Positions 23,157 through 26,118 of a DNA stretch of 26,118 bases are shown here, piece by piece. Position 1 is the stretch's first letter. Each line of letters starts with the position of its first letter. A program made the position numbers and the translations under genes. Below the pieces are notes generated by a model, which was not told the DNA's origin, ran no database searches, and was given only the letters and a program-made list of their open reading frames with translations. Origin of the DNA: UBA2128 sp964534955 (GTDB lineage: Bacteria; Fidelibacterota; Marinisomatia; Marinisomatales; UBA2128); contig CAZHRR010000016.1 in the NCBI GenBank assembly GCA_964534955.1, positions 1 to 26,118 on the forward strand, written 5' to 3'.

Positions 23157-24344
23157 ATGAAAGTAGCATTTCTCACTTCCGGCGGACTGGCACCCTGTCT
23201 TTCGGCATCAATAGGTGCCCTGGTAGCTGAATATTCAGCCAATGCTCCAGATGCCGAACTCATGGGCTACTTGAACGGCTACCGGGGATTACTCCTTGGG
23301 CAGAGCATCGAATTTCCGGACAGCGTTCGCCAAAACAGTGCAGTCCTGATGGAGTACGGCGGAAGCCCAATCGGCAATAGCCGTGTGAAGCTGACCAATA
23401 TAGATGACTGCATACGCAAGGGTTACGTTCAAGAGGGAGAGGATCCGCTGGAGGTGGCTGCTGTGCAGTTAGTGAAGGACGGAGTAACCATCCTGCACAC
23501 TATCGGAGGTGACGATACCAACACAATGGCAGCTGCTCTTTCTGCTCAACTATCGGAGGAGGGTCACAAGCTGACAGTAGTGGGACTTCCTAAAACCGTA
23601 GATAACGATGTCGTTCCCATTACACAATCTCTTGGTGCCTGGACAGCAGCGGAGCAGGGAGCGATCTTCTTCGAGAACATTGCTAACGAAAACACCACAA
23701 GCACTCGTCAACTCATTATTCACGAAGTGATGGGTCGTAACTGCGGCTGGCTTACAGCGGCTACAGCAAGAGAATATCGGTCTCGTTTAAATAACCGACG
23801 CTTTCTACCTGAGTTAATGATTACCCGAGATCGTTGGGATGTAGATGCAGTATATGTGCCGGAAATGCATATTGATTTCAGCAGCGAGGTAGAGCGATTA
23901 CTGCACCGAATGGATGAGAAGGACGGTGTTAATATCTTCCTTAGCGAAGGCGCCGGTGTGGAGACCATCGTAGCTGAGATGGAATCTACTAGTGAGGAGG
24001 TTCCCAGGGATCCGTTCGGTCATGTTCGACTGGATGACATCAATCCCGGAAAGTGGTTTGTCCAGCAGTTCGCTGATAAACTTGGGGCAGATAAGACATT
24101 GGTACAGAAGAGTGGATATTTCGCTCGTTCGGCTGCACCTAATGACCGCGATCTTGATCTGATTCGCAGGACAGCGAATTTGGCTGCTCAGTGTGGACTG
24201 AAAGGTAAGAGCGGTGTTGTCGGGATGGATCAGGAGAACAAAGATGAGTTGGGTCTCATTGCTTTTAAACGCATCAAAGGTGGGAAGCCATTTGATACTT
24301 CGGTACAATGGTTTGTGGAAATGCTTAATGAGATAAAAAACTAA
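23157..24344 (+). CDS. pfp: Diphosphate-dependent 6-phosphofructokinase (PPi-PFK)
   Basis: The 395-aa PfkA-family protein converts fructose-6-phosphate to fructose-1,6-bisphosphate. TSGGLAPCL near residue 7 is the phosphoryl-donor loop. GGDDT at 117-121 has Asp where ATP enzymes have Gly, and PKTVDND at 145-151 has Lys in place of the Gly of ATP-type PGTIDND. Together these are the recognised signature of PPi as donor. MGRNCGW is the substrate-binding MGR motif. PPi-PFK is reversible and saves ATP, common in anaerobes. No good ribosome-binding site is visible; a 10-bp direct repeat (TAATCACTCT at 23090 and 23113) lies upstream. Class I aldolase follows on the same strand after a MITE-like element. 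Confidence 0.9.
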   Translation: MKVAFLTSGGLAPCLSASIGALVAEYSANAPDAELMGYLNGYRGLLLGQSIEFPDSVRQNSAVLMEYGGSPIGNSRVKLTNIDDCIRKGYVQEGEDPLEVAAVQLVKDGVTILHTIGGDDTNTMAAALSAQLSEEGHKLTVVGLPKTVDNDVVPITQSLGAWTAAEQGAIFFENIANENTTSTRQLIIHEVMGRNCGWLTAATAREYRSRLNNRRFLPELMITRDRWDVDAVYVPEMHIDFSSEVERLLHRMDEKDGVNIFLSEGAGVETIVAEMESTSEEVPRDPFGHVRLDDINPGKWFVQQFADKLGADKTLVQKSGYFARSAAPNDRDLDLIRRTANLAAQCGLKGKSGVVGMDQENKDELGLIAFKRIKGGKPFDTSVQWFVEMLNEIKN

Positions 24345-24349
24345 CTTAA

Positions 24350-24490
24350 GCCACAAAGACTCGAAGACACAAAGAACTTAATAAACGATTTTATCCTAGG
24401 CTTATGAAAGTGATGTCAAATAACTATTCATTAATCTTCGATATGTACTTTATTGTTCATCTTTTCTTGGTGTCTTAGTGACTTCGTGGC
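24350..24490. mobile_element. MITE-like element with 27-bp imperfect terminal inverted repeats
   Basis: The left end (24350-24376) starts GCCACAAAGACTCGAAGACA. The right end (24464-24490) is its reverse complement with about five mismatches and ends GACTTCGTGGC. The element is about 141 bp, A+T-rich inside and has no coding capacity. It lies between the PPi-PFK stop and the aldolase gene. No clear target-site duplication was seen. ACACAAAGAC-type ends are familiar as dispersed repeats in many bacterial genomes; no transposase is in the window. Confidence 0.6.
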
Positions 24491-24522
24491 AAATTGTTCA
24501 TAATAAATAAGAGAGGTAAAAA

Positions 24523-25542
24523 ATGGAAGACTTAATACAGATAGCAAATGCCATGGTGACAGATGGAAAGGGAATCTTGGCGGCGGACGAAAGTACTCCA
24601 ACCATTGGCAAGCGATTTGATTCTATTAACGTGGAGAGTACTGAAGAGAATCGTAAAGCTTACCGCGATATGCTTTTCACCACAGAAGGCATGGAGAATC
24701 ATATTAGTGGTGTGATCTTGTTTGATGAGACGCTGCGCCAGTCCGCCCTGGCTGATGATACCCCATTTCCAGAATTATTGAGCAACAAGGGAGTTTTACC
24801 CGGCATAAAGGTGGATAAAGGCGCTAAGGCGCTGGCCGGTTACGACGGCGAAAAGGTGACTGAAGGATTGGACGGTCTCCGCGAGCGACTTGCCGAATAT
24901 AGCGATCTTGGAGCAAGGTTCGCCAAGTGGCGGGCAGTCATAACAATTGGTGAGGACATCCCCAGCCGGACCTGTATCGAAGCCAATGCTCACGCCCTGG
25001 CTCGCTACGCCGCTCTTTGCCAGGAATCCGGAATCGTCCCCATCGTAGAGCCGGAAGTGCTCATGGACGGTGTCCACACAATTGACCACTGTTTTGTTGA
25101 AACTGAGGAGACGCTGCAAGTAGTGTTCGAAGAATTGTTCAAGCAGGGCGTTCTGCTGGAGGGGATGATCCTGAAGCCCAACATGGTCATATCAGCTCTG
25201 GACTGCCCGGAGCAGGCTCCTGTGGATGAGGTTGCCGAGGCGACGGTGGAGTGTTTCCTTAGAGTGGTGCCGGCGGCTGTGCCAGGAATCTGTTTTCTAT
25301 CCGGGGGGCAGAGTGATATCATCGCTACCCAGCACATGAATGCCATGAATGCTCTCGGCGTTGATCTGCCGTGGAAATTAAGCTTTTCCTACGGTCGTGC
25401 CTTGCAGGCGGCGGCATTGAAAGCGTGGAGCGGAGATGCAGCTAACGTTCCAGCGGCTCAGCAGGCTTTTCTGCACCGGGCCAAGTGCAACAGTGCTGCG
25501 ACATTAGGAGAGTACAGTGAGGAGATGGAAGTAGCTGGATAA
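24523..25542 (+). CDS. Class I fructose-bisphosphate aldolase
   Basis: The 339-aa protein is the eukaryote-like class I aldolase, which splits fructose-1,6-bisphosphate into glyceraldehyde-3-phosphate and dihydroxyacetone phosphate through a Schiff base without metal. The signature LLEGMILKPNMV contains the Schiff-base lysine, K218 (K229 in the rabbit enzyme). GILAADEST near residues 18-26, FAKWRAVI near 146 and FLSGGQS near 268 are further conserved substrate-binding segments. An AGAGAGG ribosome-binding site lies 7 bases before the ATG. Its place after PPi-PFK gives two consecutive glycolytic steps. It is convergent with the T9SS gene, 64 bases away. Confidence 0.95.
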   Translation: MEDLIQIANAMVTDGKGILAADESTPTIGKRFDSINVESTEENRKAYRDMLFTTEGMENHISGVILFDETLRQSALADDTPFPELLSNKGVLPGIKVDKGAKALAGYDGEKVTEGLDGLRERLAEYSDLGARFAKWRAVITIGEDIPSRTCIEANAHALARYAALCQESGIVPIVEPEVLMDGVHTIDHCFVETEETLQVVFEELFKQGVLLEGMILKPNMVISALDCPEQAPVDEVAEATVECFLRVVPAAVPGICFLSGGQSDIIATQHMNAMNALGVDLPWKLSFSYGRALQAAALKAWSGDAANVPAAQQAFLHRAKCNSAATLGEYSEEMEVAG

Positions 25543-25606
25543 CCGAAATTTTGAGATGACATAAACCTTGAGAAAACTGAGACTATGTCAATCATCAGAT
25601 AAGATA

Positions 25607-26118
25607 TTACTTCAACACCACCAACTTCCGTGTCCTTATACCCTGCTCAGAAGTCAGCCGGTAGAAGTAGATACCGCTGGAGACTTGAGAGGCATTCCAG
25701 ACAATCCGGTGGTAACCAGCTATTAGTTCCTGATCAATGAGTGTAGCTATCTCTCTGCCGAGAATGTCATACACGACCAGCTTTACATCACCCGGCTCCG
25801 GCAGGTCAAACAATATTTTTGTTGTCGGGTTAAAGGGATTTGGATAGTTCTGATGTAATGCAAACCGTTCAGGAACAGGGACTGATACAACTTCAGGAGG
25901 ATGCTCTTTCCCAAGAAGTTCTCGCAGAAAATAGGCTGCTTCTGTACTGGAGTAGCCATTCAGAATCTGCTCATAGCACTGATCGGCCCTGGCAGAAAGT
26001 TCACTCTCACTCGTCACTCTACCGAGACCGGTACCCGCCATCTCCTCGTAGATCAAGGCCTGTTCAAAAAGAGCCCAGGCGGCATCATCACCGGAATCCT
26101 GTGATTCATAGGTTCCAA
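25607..26118 (-). CDS. C-terminal part of a secreted protein with a T9SS type A sorting domain
   Basis: This is a partial gene: the frame is open to the window edge, so the N-terminus is missing, and an internal TTG at 26056 should not be taken as the start. The visible 169 residues begin with a helical, acidic segment (GDDAAWALFEQALIYEE, then QCYEQILNGYSSTEAAYFLREL), perhaps TPR-like. A P/V-rich linker follows, then the sorting domain: FALHQNYPNPFNPTTKILFD, a beta-rich core with VYDILGREI and SSGIYFYRL, and the end TRKLVVLK. The domain directs proteins through the type IX secretion system to the cell surface of FCB bacteria. The passenger domain cannot be identified. Confidence 0.85.
   Translation of the reverse strand, partial: GTYESQDSGDDAAWALFEQALIYEEMAGTGLGRVTSESELSARADQCYEQILNGYSSTEAAYFLRELLGKEHPPEVVSVPVPERFALHQNYPNPFNPTTKILFDLPEPGDVKLVVYDILGREIATLIDQELIAGYHRIVWNASQVSSGIYFYRLTSEQGIRTRKLVVLK

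Noticed and set aside
1..26118. CRISPR arrays, rRNA or intact tRNA genes, prophage
   Set aside because: No regularly spaced direct repeats, no rRNA-like sequence, no complete cloverleaf and no phage or integrase genes were recognised.

Overview
The window looks like part of a genome of an anaerobic Gram-negative bacterium, probably in the FCB assemblage (Marinimicrobia, Ignavibacteria, KSB1 or relatives). Three things point there. There is a T9SS-type C-terminal sorting domain with the motif NYPNPFNPTTK. There is an outer-membrane beta-barrel protein and an LPS-type heptosyltransferase. There is a large oxygen-sensitive redox operon built from 2-oxoacid:ferredoxin oxidoreductase, NuoEFG-like and heterodisulfide-reductase-like (Hdr) subunits. 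The phylum is an inference; no rRNA or other phylogenetic marker is present. Two 100-N assembly gaps lie at 5985-6084 and 7946-8045.

Layout. 1-4382 (+) is a cell-surface polysaccharide cluster: the 3' end of a WecB-like UDP-GlcNAc 2-epimerase, two tandem CDP-glycerol glycerophosphotransferase-family proteins, a GT9 heptosyltransferase and a LicC-like nucleotidyltransferase. 4387-5833 (-) holds a beta-barrel outer-membrane protein and a universal stress protein. 6221-7492 (+) is citrate synthase. 7610-21741 (-) reads as one long set of co-directional genes. In transcription order these are a two-CW cysteine protein, KorD-KorA-KorB-KorC (2-oxoacid:ferredoxin oxidoreductase), a 263-bp spacer with a palindromic repeat, NuoF-like, HndB-like ferredoxin, NuoE-like, NuoG/HoxU-like, a divergent HdrA-MvhD, an HdrC-HdrB fusion, a second HdrA-MvhD, a 47-aa zinc-ribbon protein, a GAF protein and a SagB-type nitroreductase. 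21742-23156 is a long non-coding region rich in GC-rich inverted repeats. 23157-25542 (+) carries PPi-type phosphofructokinase and class I fructose-bisphosphate aldolase, separated by a small MITE-like inverted-repeat element. 25607-26118 (-) is the C-terminal part of a T9SS-sorted protein.

Central observation. The last HdrA (9018-11504) is split by one in-frame UGA at the position where HdrA proteins carry a conserved Cys or Sec. A strong stem-loop with a GGUC apical loop follows at the spacing of a bacterial SECIS. I therefore read it as one 828-residue selenoprotein and not as two genes or a pseudogene.

Working model (inference). Kor yields reduced ferredoxin and acyl-CoA from a 2-oxoacid, or runs in reverse. 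The NuoEFG-like module handles NAD(H). The two HdrA-MvhD flavoproteins with HdrCB couple these pools by flavin-based electron bifurcation or confurcation, in a subunit set like the BamD-I part of class II benzoyl-CoA reductase but without a benzoyl-CoA-reducing subunit. Citrate synthase, PPi-PFK and aldolase fit a central metabolism geared to energy economy.
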